Counted from the stretch's first letter, positions 8,939-18,165 are shown. The stretch: 64,000 nt of DNA from Stenotrophomonas nitritireducens (GCF_001700965.1 NZ_CP016756.1:3772501-3836500), one strand, 5' to 3'. A program made the numbers and translations. Notes: generated from the sequence alone by a model not told the origin.

Positions 8939-11900
8939 ATGAGTACCCCCGCCTCCCAGCTCCCGCAGGCGCAGCCTGAAACCACCCCGCTGCGCTTTGT
9001 CACCGCCGCCAGCCTGTTCGATGGCCACGATGCGGCCATCAACATCATGCGCCGCCTGATCCAGGCGCAGGGCGCGGAGGTCATCCACCTCGGCCACAAC
9101 CGCAGTGTGGAAGACGTGGTGCGTGCCGCGCTGCAGGAAGACGCCGATGCCATCGCGCTGTCGTCCTACCAGGGCGGCCACGTGGAGTACTTCAAGTACA
9201 TGGTCGACATGCTGCGGGAGAAGGGCGCCGGCCATATCAAGGTATTCGGTGGCGGTGGTGGCACCATCACCCCGGAAGAAATCCGCGAGCTGCAGGCCTA
9301 CGGTGTGGAGCGCATCTACCACCCCAACGACGGCATGAAGATGGGGCTGGTGGAGATGATCGAGGATGTGGTGGCGCGCGCCGGCAAGGCACGCGAAGCC
9401 GCTGCACGCCACGATGACATCGAAACGCCGTCGATCGAGGACGAGATTGGAATCGGCCGAGTGTTGTCGGAGCTGGAAGACGGCAGTCATTCCGAAGCGG
9501 AGCTGACTCATCTGCGTAAGCAGTGGCAGTTGGCCGCAGGTGCCACGCCGGTGATCGGCATCACCGGCACCGGTGGTGCGGGTAAGTCCTCGGTAACCGA
9601 CGAACTGCTCAATCGCTTTCTCGCCAGCTTCCCGCAGATGCGTATTGCAGTGATCTCGGTGGACCCGACCCGCCGCCGCACCGGTGGCGCGCTGCTGGGT
9701 GACCGCATCCGCATGAATTCGTTGCGTTCCAAGCGCGTTTACATGCGTTCGATGGCAACCCGACGCCAGCATGCGGCGATCAATACGGTGTTGCGCGATT
9801 GCATTGGTTTCCTCAAGTCGCTGCACTTCGATCTGGTGATCGTCGAGACCGCCGGTATTGGCCAATCCGATTCGGAGATCGTCGACCTGGTCGACTTCCC
9901 GATGTACGTGATGACCAGCGATTTCGGCGCGCCCAGCCAGCTGGAAAAGATCGACATGCTCGATTACGCCGAGCTGGTGGTGCTGAACAAGTTCGACAAG
10001 CGCGGTGCCGAAGACGCGCTGCGCGACGTGCGCAAGCAGTGGAAGCGCAATCGCGTCGCCTTCACCATGAAGGACGAGGATGTACCGGTCTATCCGACCA
10101 TCGCCAGCCAGTTCAATGATCCGGGCATCAGCTGGATGTTCGCCAACCTCTGCCGCCTGCTGAGCGCCAAGACCAAGGCCGAACTGGCGCCGCAGATCGA
10201 TACAACGCTGAAGGAGCCGCGCGCCACGGTATTGATACCGGGCAGCCGCGTGCGCTACCTGGCCGAAATCGCCGAGCAGGGCAGGGGCATCAACGCCCGC
10301 ATTGAATCGCAGGCCGAAGTGGCCGAGCGCGCGCAGGGGCTGTGGCAGGCCTTGAAGGAGCTGGACGATGCAGCGTTGCCGAATGCATTGGATCTGTATG
10401 CCGGCGATGCCTTGCTCCACTCTCAGGCCGGGGGAGAGGGTAAGGCTGCCGACAATGCCGATGCGTCGCACCCTCACCCCAACCCCTCTCCCGCCGGGAG
10501 AGGGGCTCAGGCTGTGGATCGCTCACTGCTGATCCTGCGTCAGCGCTACAACGATGCCGTGCAGTCGCTGGATTCCGAAGCCCTGCGCCTGCTGCGCGAG
10601 TGGCCTGCGCGTTTGAAGTCGATCACCGATCCGGTCAACGAGTACCAGGTGCGCGGCAAGACCATCCGCGTCGAGAACTACCGCGAGTCGCTCAGCCACC
10701 AGCAGATCCCCAAGATCGCGGCGCCCACTTACCGCAGCTGGGGCGAGTTGCTGGTGTTCCTGCAGAAGGAGAACCTGCCGGGCTCCTACCCGTACACCGG
10801 CGGCGTCTACCCGTACCGCCGCAGCGGCGAAGACCCGATTCGCATGTTTGCCGGAGAGGGCACGCCCGAGCGAACCAACCGCCGCTTCCATTACCTGAGC
10901 GTTGGCCAGCCGGCCGCGCGCCTGTCCACCGCGTTCGACAGCGTCACCCTGTATGGCGAAGACCCGGCGCCGCGCCCGGACATCTACGGCAAGATCGGCA
11001 ATTCCGGCGTCAACATTCCCACGCTGGACGACATGAAGAAGCTGTATTCCGGCTTCGACCTGTGCGCGCCAACCACCTCGGTGTCGATGACCATCAATGG
11101 CCCGGCGCCGATGATCCTGGCGATGTTCATGAACACCGCCGTCGACCAGCAGATCGAGAAATACCTGCAGGAAGACCCCGCGCGCTGGGCCGAGGCGGAA
11201 GCGAAGATCGCCAAGCTCTTTGAAGGCCGCAGCCGCCCGCAGTACCACGGCGAACTGCCGCCGACCAACAATGGGCTGGGCCTGGCCCTGCTCGGCGTCA
11301 CCGGCGACCAGCTGGTGGATGCCGATACCTATGCGCGGATCAAGGCTGAGACGCTGTCCACCGTGCGCGGCACGGTGCAGGCCGACATCCTCAAGGAAGA
11401 CCAGGCGCAGAACACCTGCATCTTCTCCACCGAGTTCGCGCTGCGGATGATGGGCGACATCCAGCAGTACTTCGTTGACCACAAGGTCCGCAATTTCTAT
11501 TCGGTGTCGATCTCCGGGTATCACATTGCCGAGGCGGGTGCGAATCCGATCAGCCAGTTGGCCTTCACCCTGTCCAATGGCTTCACCATCGTCGAGTACT
11601 ACCTGGCGCGTGGCATGAAGATCGATGACTTCGCGCCCAACCTGTCGTTCTTCTTCTCCAACGGCATGGACCCGGAGTACACGGTGATCGGCCGCGTTGC
11701 CCGCCGCATCTGGGCGCGTGCGATGCGCGAGCGCTACGGCGCCAACGAGCGCAGCCAGATGATGAAGTACCACATCCAGACCTCGGGCCGTTCGCTGCAC
11801 GCGCAGGAGATCCAGTTCAACGACATCCGCACCACGCTGCAGGCGCTGTATGCCTTGTTCGACAACTGCAACAGCCTGCATACCAATGCTTACGACGAGG

Positions 11901-12535
11901 CGATCACCACGCCGACCGAGGAGAGCGTGCGTCGCGCGGTGGCGATCCAGATGATCATCAACAAGGAGTTGGGGCTGAACTTCTGCGAGAACCCGTGGCA
12001 GGGCAGCTTCATCGTCGACAAGCTCACCGACATTGTCGAAGAAGCCGTCTACAAGGAGTTCGAGGCGATCAGCGAGCGCGGTGGCGTGCTTGGCGCGATG
12101 GACACGATGTACCAGCGCGGCAAGATCCAGGAAGAATCGCTGTACTACGAGCACAAGAAGCACGATGGCAGCCTGCCGCTGGTCGGCGTCAACATGTTCC
12201 TGCCCAAGGAGCATGCCGGTGAAGTGGCGACCGAGATCGAACTGATCCGCTCGACCGAGGAAGAGAAGGGCCAGCAGATCGAGAACGTGCACACCTGGCA
12301 GCGCAACCGCAATACGCTGGCGCCCGCCGGCGAAACCTCGCATTCGCACGAGGTTGAAGGCCTGGACGCGAACGAGGAAGCTCACGATGGCCACGGCCTG
12401 GCCTACCTGCAGAAGACCGCACGCGACCGCCGCAACGTGTTCGAGGCCCTGATCGAAGCAGTGAAGACCCACAGCCTCGGCCAGATCAGCCACGCCCTGT
12501 ACGACGTAGGCGGCGAGTACCGCCGCAATATGTAA
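8939..12535 (+). CDS. icmF: Fused isobutyryl-CoA mutase IcmF
   Basis: A 1198-residue adenosylcobalamin enzyme that interconverts isobutyryl-CoA and n-butyryl-CoA. Domains in order: B12-binding (about 18-150, FDGHDAAINIM and GGGGTITPEEI), a MeaI-type G-protein chaperone domain with P-loop GTGGAGKS at 210-217, and the acyl-CoA mutase barrel (about 590-1150). This N-to-C order of B12, GTPase and substrate domains is diagnostic of IcmF, not methylmalonyl-CoA mutase. It is about 100 residues longer than classical IcmF proteins. Part of the excess (about residues 494-525, with HPHPNPSPAGRG) is an in-frame copy of a dispersed intergenic repeat placed in the linker between GTPase and mutase. The frame is intact on both sides, so the protein is probably functional. 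Confidence 0.95.
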   Translation: MSTPASQLPQAQPETTPLRFVTAASLFDGHDAAINIMRRLIQAQGAEVIHLGHNRSVEDVVRAALQEDADAIALSSYQGGHVEYFKYMVDMLREKGAGHIKVFGGGGGTITPEEIRELQAYGVERIYHPNDGMKMGLVEMIEDVVARAGKAREAAARHDDIETPSIEDEIGIGRVLSELEDGSHSEAELTHLRKQWQLAAGATPVIGITGTGGAGKSSVTDELLNRFLASFPQMRIAVISVDPTRRRTGGALLGDRIRMNSLRSKRVYMRSMATRRQHAAINTVLRDCIGFLKSLHFDLVIVETAGIGQSDSEIVDLVDFPMYVMTSDFGAPSQLEKIDMLDYAELVVLNKFDKRGAEDALRDVRKQWKRNRVAFTMKDEDVPVYPTIASQFNDPGISWMFANLCRLLSAKTKAELAPQIDTTLKEPRATVLIPGSRVRYLAEIAEQGRGINARIESQAEVAERAQGLWQALKELDDAALPNALDLYAGDALLHSQAGGEGKAADNADASHPHPNPSPAGRGAQAVDRSLLILRQRYNDAVQSLDSEALRLLREWPARLKSITDPVNEYQVRGKTIRVENYRESLSHQQIPKIAAPTYRSWGELLVFLQKENLPGSYPYTGGVYPYRRSGEDPIRMFAGEGTPERTNRRFHYLSVGQPAARLSTAFDSVTLYGEDPAPRPDIYGKIGNSGVNIPTLDDMKKLYSGFDLCAPTTSVSMTINGPAPMILAMFMNTAVDQQIEKYLQEDPARWAEAEAKIAKLFEGRSRPQYHGELPPTNNGLGLALLGVTGDQLVDADTYARIKAETLSTVRGTVQADILKEDQAQNTCIFSTEFALRMMGDIQQYFVDHKVRNFYSVSISGYHIAEAGANPISQLAFTLSNGFTIVEYYLARGMKIDDFAPNLSFFFSNGMDPEYTVIGRVARRIWARAMRERYGANERSQMMKYHIQTSGRSLHAQEIQFNDIRTTLQALYALFDNCNSLHTNAYDEAITTPTEESVRRAVAIQMIINKELGLNFCENPWQGSFIVDKLTDIVEEAVYKEFEAISERGGVLGAMDTMYQRGKIQEESLYYEHKKHDGSLPLVGVNMFLPKEHAGEVATEIELIRSTEEEKGQQIENVHTWQRNRNTLAPAGETSHSHEVEGLDANEEAHDGHGLAYLQKTARDRRNVFEALIEAVKTHSLGQISHALYDVGGEYRRNM
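10414..10512. repeat. Intergenic-type repeat inserted in frame within icmF
   Basis: Positions 10471-10510 carry the CCCTCACCCCAACCCCTCTC-type element, ending CGGGAGAGGGGCTCAG. The same element occurs between genes at 57801, 60861, 61546, 61658 and 61771. Just before it (10420-10445) lies a second GGGGGAGAGGG-type half element. Together they add roughly 30 codons and keep the reading frame. Confidence 0.8.
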
Positions 12536-12546
12536 GCGCGCGCCCC

Positions 12547-12887
12547 GTAGTGCCGAGCCATGCTCGGCAGAGGCCTTCCCAGTAGAGCCCAGCCGAGCAT
12601 GGCTCGGCTCTACCCAGATGCCATGCAGCACTCACCCGTAGTGCCGAGCCATGCTCGGCAAGGGCCTTCCCGCTAAAGCCCCAGCCGAGCATGGCTCGGC
12701 TCTACCAAGAAGCCATACAGCACTCCCTGTAGTGCCGAGCCATGCTCGGCAGAGGCCTTCCCAGTAGAGCCCAGCCGAGCATGGCTCGGCTCTACCCAGA
12801 TGCCATGCAGCGCTCACCCGTAGTGCCGAGCCATGCTCGGCAAGGGCCTTCCCAGTAGAGCCCCAGCCGAGCACGGCTCGGCTCTAC
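12547..12887. repeat. Tandem array of paired SMAG palindromes, 91-bp period
   Basis: Four units begin at 12547, 12638, 12729 and 12820, exactly 91 bases apart. Each holds a GTAGTGCCGAGCCATG…-type palindrome and, about 20 bases later, an inverted partner ending …GCTCGGCTCTAC, so each unit can form a double stem. These are GTAG-headed REP (SMAG) elements typical of Stenotrophomonas. The spacers are also nearly identical, showing tandem duplication rather than four independent insertions. The array fills the gap between icmF and the LD-carboxypeptidase gene and could act as a terminator or mRNA stabiliser for icmF. Confidence 0.92.
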
Positions 12888-12936
12888 CGCTGGGCGCTGT
12901 TACTCTTGGGCCAACATCCCGGGCACAGGCAACAAC

Positions 12937-13977
12937 ATGGATAGACGGCGTTTCATCGGTGGGGCTGCGGCCGCTGCCGCATTGCCTCTGATCGGCATGC
13001 AGGGCGCAATCGCCGCTACCCACAAACAACTGCTTGCCGCCGGGCTCAACAAGGGCGATACGGTTGGCCTGGTCAGTCCGTCCTCGGCCAGCAGCGAGCG
13101 CCTCAGCCTGCAGCTGGCACGCGAGGCGATGGAAGCGCTGGGCTTCGTGGTCAAGACCGGTGCCCACTACGACGCCCGCCATGGTCATCTGGCCGGCACC
13201 GATGCCGAACGCGCCGGTGACTTGAATGCCATGTTCGGTGACAAGCAGGTCAAGGCCATCATCTGTGTGCGCGGCGGTTCCGGCGCGGCGCGCCTGCTGC
13301 CGCTGCTCGATTACGACCGCATCCGCGCCAATCCCAAGGTGCTGCTGGGTTACTCCGATATCACCGCCCTGCATTGCGCCATCCAGGCCAAGACCGGGCT
13401 GGTTACCTTCCATGGGCAGATCGGTGCGGGCAGCTGGAACCGCTTCAACGTCGATCAGTTTGATCGGCTGTTCTTCAAACGCGAACTGATGCAATACCAG
13501 AATCGCAGCGAGCCGGATGGTGAGCTGGTACCCCGAGAAAACCGCACCCTGACCCTGCGCGGCGGCAAGGCTCGCGGGGAATTGATCGGCGGCAACCTGA
13601 CCGTGCTCACTGCATTGGCGGGCTCGCCATACCTGCCGGACTTCAACGGCAAGATCCTGTTCCTGGAAGATGTGTCCGAGGCGCCTTACCGCATCGACCG
13701 CATGTTCAGCACCTTGAAACTGATGGGCGCGCTGGACAAGATCGCCGGTTTCATTTTCGGCGAGTGCACCGACTGCTCGCCGGGCGATGGTTATGGGTCC
13801 TTGACCCTGGACCAGATCTTCGACGACTACATCCTGCCGTTGAAGATCGCGGCGTATCGCGGCGCGATGATCGGCCACATCAAGGAGCAGTTCATCGTAC
13901 CGGTCGGCGGCAAGGTGGAGATGGACGCCGACGCGGGAACGTTCCGTCTGCTGGAACCGGTACTCAGCGGCGCCTGA
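12937..13977 (+). CDS. LD-carboxypeptidase (S66 family), Tat-exported
   Basis: A 346-residue murein peptide carboxypeptidase that removes the terminal D-Ala from tetrapeptides during peptidoglycan recycling or turnover. The N-terminus MDRRRFIGGAAAAAALPLIG is a twin-arginine signal, so the enzyme should be periplasmic, unlike cytoplasmic LdcA of E. coli. The Ser-Glu-His triad is Ser140 (GYSDIT), Glu244 (FLEDVSE) and His314 (GHIKEQ). Length fits the family plus a signal peptide. It is preceded by the SMAG array and has no obvious operon partner. Confidence 0.9.
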   Translation: MDRRRFIGGAAAAAALPLIGMQGAIAATHKQLLAAGLNKGDTVGLVSPSSASSERLSLQLAREAMEALGFVVKTGAHYDARHGHLAGTDAERAGDLNAMFGDKQVKAIICVRGGSGAARLLPLLDYDRIRANPKVLLGYSDITALHCAIQAKTGLVTFHGQIGAGSWNRFNVDQFDRLFFKRELMQYQNRSEPDGELVPRENRTLTLRGGKARGELIGGNLTVLTALAGSPYLPDFNGKILFLEDVSEAPYRIDRMFSTLKLMGALDKIAGFIFGECTDCSPGDGYGSLTLDQIFDDYILPLKIAAYRGAMIGHIKEQFIVPVGGKVEMDADAGTFRLLEPVLSGA

Positions 13978-14026
13978 CGCCGGTAGCGGCGCGACGGGCT
14001 GCCGTCACGTCGCTATTGCCGAGGTC

Positions 14027-15001
14027 TCATTCTTCCTCGTCGCTGGGCGCATCGTCATCCTCGCCTGCATCGTCCGGCGACAGCCACCAGGCGTGGCCAT
14101 CTTCACGCGCCGGTGCTGCGCATTCGCGCGTTTCAATTGCGTCCAGCTGCCGGCCGGGGTGGCCGGCAACCCAGTCTTTCAACAGCTTTTCGACCGACAG
14201 ATGGCTCTGCGCGGCAATGCCGAGGTTGCGCTCGGGCTGCCACTGCGGGTTTTCCTTCTGCACCTGGGCATGTGTGTGCGGCGCGCCGTAACTGCAACGC
14301 AGGCAATAGTGGCGGATGCTCCGGGTCCAGTCCTCGGCATAGCCGATGCCGGACGCACTCGCCTGCAGTAGTGCGTCGATATCCTCGCGGCTGGGCGCGC
14401 GTACGAACACCACGAAGGTCTGGAACTCAGACGGCTGCAAGCGTTCCAGCTCGTTGAACACATGCACCTCGCGTTCGCCATCGAAGCGCGCGCCGGTGGC
14501 GGCGCCGTCGTGCAGCACGATGTCACCGAAACGGTGGCCGCTTTCCGGCAGTGGCACATTGAGGATGCGTGCGCGCACCGGATCGATGCGGCGCATGAAT
14601 ACTGTCTCGCCCGTGCTCCAGGGATTCAAGCGCACAACGGCGACACCGAAGTCGCCATCGATAGCGCCGTCACCTTCTGGAAGTGTGATGTTGCAGGCGG
14701 CCCACAGCTTGCGAACCGTCGCCCATTCGCCGAGCCCGGTGGCGGCAATGGCCGCGTTCCAATGCTGGGCCTGGCTGAACTCGTCGGACAGTTCGATGGC
14801 GCGCAGGTTGTCCCGCAGCGACCCGGCCCAGTCCATCTGATACTTCAAGGCCAGCCCGCGCATGTAGTGATAGAACGGGTTGTCCGGGTGGTGTTGCAGT
14901 AGTACGTCGAAAGCGCGCGTGGCATCGTTGAGTTGGCCATCGTCCACTGCCGCGTAGGCGCGATTGTGAATACTTTCCAGATCTGGATGTTCGGAGGTCA
15001 T
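14027..15001 (-). CDS. TPR-containing protein of unknown function
   Basis: A 324-residue cytoplasmic protein from the ATG at 15001 (MTSEHPDLES). The N-terminal 100 residues form two to three tetratricopeptide-like repeats (NRAYAAVDDGQLNDATRAFD, then NPFYHYMRGLALKYQ). The middle and C-terminal parts (HRFGDIVLHDG, HYCLRCSYGAPH) have no domain I can name, and the tail is very acidic (DDAGEDDDAPSDEEE). An upstream extension of the frame lacks a ribosome site. A protein-interaction role is suggested only by the repeats. Confidence 0.75.
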   Translation of the reverse strand: MTSEHPDLESIHNRAYAAVDDGQLNDATRAFDVLLQHHPDNPFYHYMRGLALKYQMDWAGSLRDNLRAIELSDEFSQAQHWNAAIAATGLGEWATVRKLWAACNITLPEGDGAIDGDFGVAVVRLNPWSTGETVFMRRIDPVRARILNVPLPESGHRFGDIVLHDGAATGARFDGEREVHVFNELERLQPSEFQTFVVFVRAPSREDIDALLQASASGIGYAEDWTRSIRHYCLRCSYGAPHTHAQVQKENPQWQPERNLGIAAQSHLSVEKLLKDWVAGHPGRQLDAIETRECAAPAREDGHAWWLSPDDAGEDDDAPSDEEE

Positions 15002-15256
15002 GGCCGGCGGCGGTATTTGGGTGGCGCGATGATCGCATGGGAGCTGTGCCGGTGGCACTGCGGATACAGCAGCGTTGTATTGAGCCACATCCTCGTTTCG
15101 TAGTGTCGGTCCGGTGCAGTACGCCAGTCGTCTGCTTGCTGACATAGCAATAACGCTGCTCTTGCAAGCATCGACAGCAATCTCCGGTCCGCCATGGCAG
15201 GGGGACGCGGCACGAGCGGCGCATGTTTGTCATCGACGGTTTGACGGAGTGGCGCA

Positions 15257-16222
15257 ATGGACAGAAGAAATGCGAGTCAGATGGTGTCGGCAGGTGTTCT
15301 GGCGCTGGCGGCAGCATTGACAGGGTGTGGAAGGCAGGCCTCGGCGGATGGCAGCGAAGCGTCAGCTCCTTCGACGACGGTGACTCCCACCGCAGGTGCA
15401 GCTGAAAGTGTGCAGCAGCCCCTGCAGGTGGCTGTATTCAACCCCGGCCAGAGCGGCATTTTCGCGGTGTCCTCCGAGTTGCTGACTGGTGCGCACGATG
15501 CCGTTCTGGTCGATGCGCAGTTCTCCACTGCCGATGCGGCCAAGCTGGTGGAGATGATCAAGGCCTCCGGCAAGAAGCTGACCACGATCTACATCAGCCA
15601 TGGCGATCCGGATTTCTATTTTGGGCTGGAGACGTTGCACGCGGCGTTCCCCGATGCACAGATTCTGGCTACGCCGCAGACCATCGCGCATATCCAGGCC
15701 AGCAAGGATGACAAACTCAAAATCTGGGGGCCGCAGCTGGGCGCCAATGCGCCCAGGGAGCTGCTGGTGCCGTCGCCGCTGCAGGGCGACACACTGCAAC
15801 TGGAAGGGCAGGCGCTGAAGGTCATCGGTCTGAGCGGTGCCAGCCCCGAACGTACCGCGCTGTGGGTACCCTCGATCAGGACGGTGATGGGCGGGGTGCT
15901 GGTGGACGCCGGCTCGCATGTGTTCATGGCCGATACGCAGACGCCGCAATCGCATCAGGCCTGGCTGGCGGCCCTGCAGCAGATCAAGGATCTTGCTCCG
16001 GCGCGGGTGATTCCCGGCCATTACGCCGATGGCGCGGCGCAGGATCTGGACGCGGTGGATTTCACCGCCGGTTACATCCGCGCCTTCGATGAGGAAAGCG
16101 CCAAAGCCAAGGATTCGACGGCCTTGATCGCCGCCATGCAGCAGCGCTACCCGGGTTTGCAAGGGGAGGCGTCATTACAGCTCAGTGCGAAGGTGGCCAA
16201 GGGCGAAATGCCCTGGAAGTAG
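15257..16222 (+). CDS. MBL-fold metallohydrolase lipoprotein
   Basis: A 321-residue envelope protein with lipobox AALTGC (Cys near residue 24) and a metallo-beta-lactamase fold. The metal-binding signature is the variant SHGDPDFYFG instead of HxHxDH, a pattern of a subgroup of MBL-fold hydrolases; later conserved pieces are IPGHYADG and a possible ligand in VDAGSHVFMADT. The ATG at 15257 follows CGGAG. Substrate unknown; it need not act on beta-lactams. It is convergent with the PAS-GGDEF gene across a stem-loop. Confidence 0.85.
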   Translation: MDRRNASQMVSAGVLALAAALTGCGRQASADGSEASAPSTTVTPTAGAAESVQQPLQVAVFNPGQSGIFAVSSELLTGAHDAVLVDAQFSTADAAKLVEMIKASGKKLTTIYISHGDPDFYFGLETLHAAFPDAQILATPQTIAHIQASKDDKLKIWGPQLGANAPRELLVPSPLQGDTLQLEGQALKVIGLSGASPERTALWVPSIRTVMGGVLVDAGSHVFMADTQTPQSHQAWLAALQQIKDLAPARVIPGHYADGAAQDLDAVDFTAGYIRAFDEESAKAKDSTALIAAMQQRYPGLQGEASLQLSAKVAKGEMPWK

Positions 16223-16247
16223 CAGCGTGAAGCACCGAGGCTGGCAC

Positions 16248-16273
16248 TGGCTGCCGCTGCCGAGCGGCAGCCA
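16248..16273. terminator. Stem-loop between convergent genes
   Basis: An 11-bp inverted repeat TGGCTGCCGCT / AGCGGCAGCCA with loop GCCG lies between the stops of the MBL gene (16222) and the PAS-GGDEF gene (16280). It has no T tract; a bidirectional terminator is likely. Confidence 0.55.
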
Positions 16274-16279
16274 CTGGTG

Positions 16280-17170
16280 CTAAAGCGCGGCATCCAGGAA
16301 CGGATCGGAAGGCCTGTCGCCCAGGCGCTTCTTTGCCTTGGCGGCATACATGGCGATGTCGGCGTGGCGCAGCAGGGCGTCGGCATCGGTGCCGTCCGTC
16401 GGGAAACACGCGACACCGACACTGGCATCGATGCGCGGCGTGTCGCCGCCCAGGCTTTCCAGCAGAGCCAGCCGCGCACGCAGCGACGAGGCGATGACCA
16501 GCGCATCGCTGTGACAGGCGCAGGCCGGCAGCACGGCGACAAATTCGTCACCGCCGACGCGGGCGATCAGGTCGTTCTGGCGCAGACCATCGCGGAGTTG
16601 CCGGGCTGCATCGCACAGCAGGCGGTCGCCGGCCTCATGCCCGTGGCGGTCATTGGCGGCCTTGAAACCGTCCAGGTCGATGTAGAGCAGTGCCAGGCTC
16701 TCGTCGTTGCGCGCGGCGCGTTCCAGTGCGGCGTCCAGCTCGCGCAGCAGGTGATAGCGGTTGGGCAGGCCGGTAAGCGCGTCGTGACTGGCCAGGTGCT
16801 CGAGTTGGCGCTCGATGCCACGCAGTGCGGTGACCTCGTGGCCTACGCCAATGCGGATGCCGTACTCGGGCAGCCATTTGGCCGACCACTGGATGTCGAC
16901 GACGCTGCCATCCTTGCGGATGTAGCGGTTGCGGAAATTTGAACGTGGCTTGCCTTGCATCGCATCCTGCGCCGACTGTTCGGTGGCGGCGCGATCATCC
17001 GGATGCACCAAATCCATGATCTGCCTGCCGATGGCCTCGGCGGGGCTGTAGCCGAAGATGGTCTCGAACGCGGCGTTGACCATCAGCAGCTCGCCGTCGG
17101 GCGCAACCATGCATACCGCGTCGGGCAGCAGATCCAGTACCTCACCCAGCGGTGGCAACGTGAAGGGCAT
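16280..17170 (-). CDS. PAS-GGDEF diguanylate cyclase
   Basis: A 296-residue soluble protein with no membrane segment. A PAS domain (about 8-120, DAVCMVAPDGELLMVNAAFE and FGYSPAEAIG) is followed by a GGDEF domain (about 130-290) with intact signature GGDEF at 206-210. It should make c-di-GMP in response to a cytoplasmic cue or cofactor read by the PAS domain. The substrate and metal motif DLDGFKAANDRHGHEAGD is complete. The gene is divergent from the membrane cNMP-domain protein gene at 17396. Confidence 0.92.
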   Translation of the reverse strand: MPFTLPPLGEVLDLLPDAVCMVAPDGELLMVNAAFETIFGYSPAEAIGRQIMDLVHPDDRAATEQSAQDAMQGKPRSNFRNRYIRKDGSVVDIQWSAKWLPEYGIRIGVGHEVTALRGIERQLEHLASHDALTGLPNRYHLLRELDAALERAARNDESLALLYIDLDGFKAANDRHGHEAGDRLLCDAARQLRDGLRQNDLIARVGGDEFVAVLPACACHSDALVIASSLRARLALLESLGGDTPRIDASVGVACFPTDGTDADALLRHADIAMYAAKAKKRLGDRPSDPFLDAAL

Positions 17171-17395
17171 GACCGAGCGGGCCGAAAGCGTGGGCGGTAA
17201 TTATGCAGCGTCCAGATTACAGTGCGCTTCCCGGCAGGGGCGGGCGCACGCTGGGGGCGCGGGGCGGGGTAGTGCTGGCAGGACTGGCGGCGGAGTCGCA
17301 ATGCACCGGCCTACCCGTGGCGCGGCGCCAGGTCCGCAAGCGCCACGGGTGGCAGGCGCCGGTACGCGGGCGACGGCTGCGACTAGACGTGCTGC

Positions 17396-18163
17396 ATGGT
17401 GGCGATTGCGGCTGCCCGGGCCTTGTTCCATGCTCCGCGCATGGACCTGAACAGCTTTTTCCAGTCGGCGCTTTCGACCAACGGCATGGTGGGCCACGCC
17501 AGCTATCTGCTGTTGATCCTGTCGATGCTGATGACCCGCATGATGTGGCTGCGCAGCCTGGCGGTGGCATCCGGGCTGCTCAGCATCACCTACTCGCTGA
17601 TTATCTCCGACTTCGTCAGCGCCACTTGGGAAGTGATCTTCGTGGCGGTGAACGTGGGCCAGTTGTCGCTGCAGGCCTACCGCAACCGCATTACCCATTT
17701 TTCCGTCGAGGAGCGGCGCTTCCGCGAGGCGGTGTTGCCGCTGGTCGAGCCGGCGCAGGCGCGGCGCGTGCTCGATCTGGGCCAATGGTGCGAGGCCGAC
17801 GCAGGCGAGGTGTTGATCCGCCACGGTGAGCAGGCCAGCCACATGCTCTTCATCGCCAGCGGTGAAGTAGCGGTGGTGGTGGACGAGGCGGTGGTGGGGT
17901 GGTGTGGCGCCGGCGCGCTGTCCGGCGAGATCAGCGTGCTGACCGACATGCCGGCCACCGCGACGATCGTCACCGCCAAGCCGACACGCTATCTGGCGCT
18001 GGAACGTCACGCGCTGCGCGCTTTGATGGCGCGCGAACCGGAGATCGAGCATGCCATCGACCAGTGCTTCCGCAAGGACATGCGGCTGAAGCTGGCGGCC
18101 GCCAACCAGGCCATGGCCGATGCCGGCATCCGGGTTGAGGTCGTCCAGACCAGCCTGCAATAG
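17396..18163 (+). CDS. Membrane protein with a C-terminal cyclic-nucleotide-binding-like domain
   Basis: A 255-residue protein with an N-terminal region of about three hydrophobic segments (about 30-100, HASYLLLILSMLM to NVGQLSL) and a CAP-type beta-roll (about 115-235, GEVLIRHGEQASHMLFIASG). This layout resembles Popeye-domain proteins. The phosphate cassette keeps GEIS (Glu178) but reads PATAT where cAMP-binding family members have P-R-(T/S)-A; Ala187 replaces the Arg. It may bind a different ligand or none. There is no DNA-binding domain, so it is not a CRP-type regulator. The start could also be Met16 (17441). Confidence 0.8.
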   Translation: MVAIAAARALFHAPRMDLNSFFQSALSTNGMVGHASYLLLILSMLMTRMMWLRSLAVASGLLSITYSLIISDFVSATWEVIFVAVNVGQLSLQAYRNRITHFSVEERRFREAVLPLVEPAQARRVLDLGQWCEADAGEVLIRHGEQASHMLFIASGEVAVVVDEAVVGWCGAGALSGEISVLTDMPATATIVTAKPTRYLALERHALRALMAREPEIEHAIDQCFRKDMRLKLAAANQAMADAGIRVEVVQTSLQ

Positions 18164-18165
18164 CG

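Noticed and set aside
8777..10477. A 566-codon minus-strand frame across the icmF start and control region
   Set aside because: It overlaps the B12 and GTPase domains in antisense and has no recognisable domain.
10523..12631. A 702-codon minus-strand open frame opposite icmF
   Set aside because: Antisense to the conserved mutase domain; composition is that of a codon shadow and no ribosome site is present.
12547..12887. CRISPR array, suggested by regular 91-base spacing
   Set aside because: The spacers are almost identical to each other, the repeats are GTAG palindromes found elsewhere alone, and no cas genes are present.
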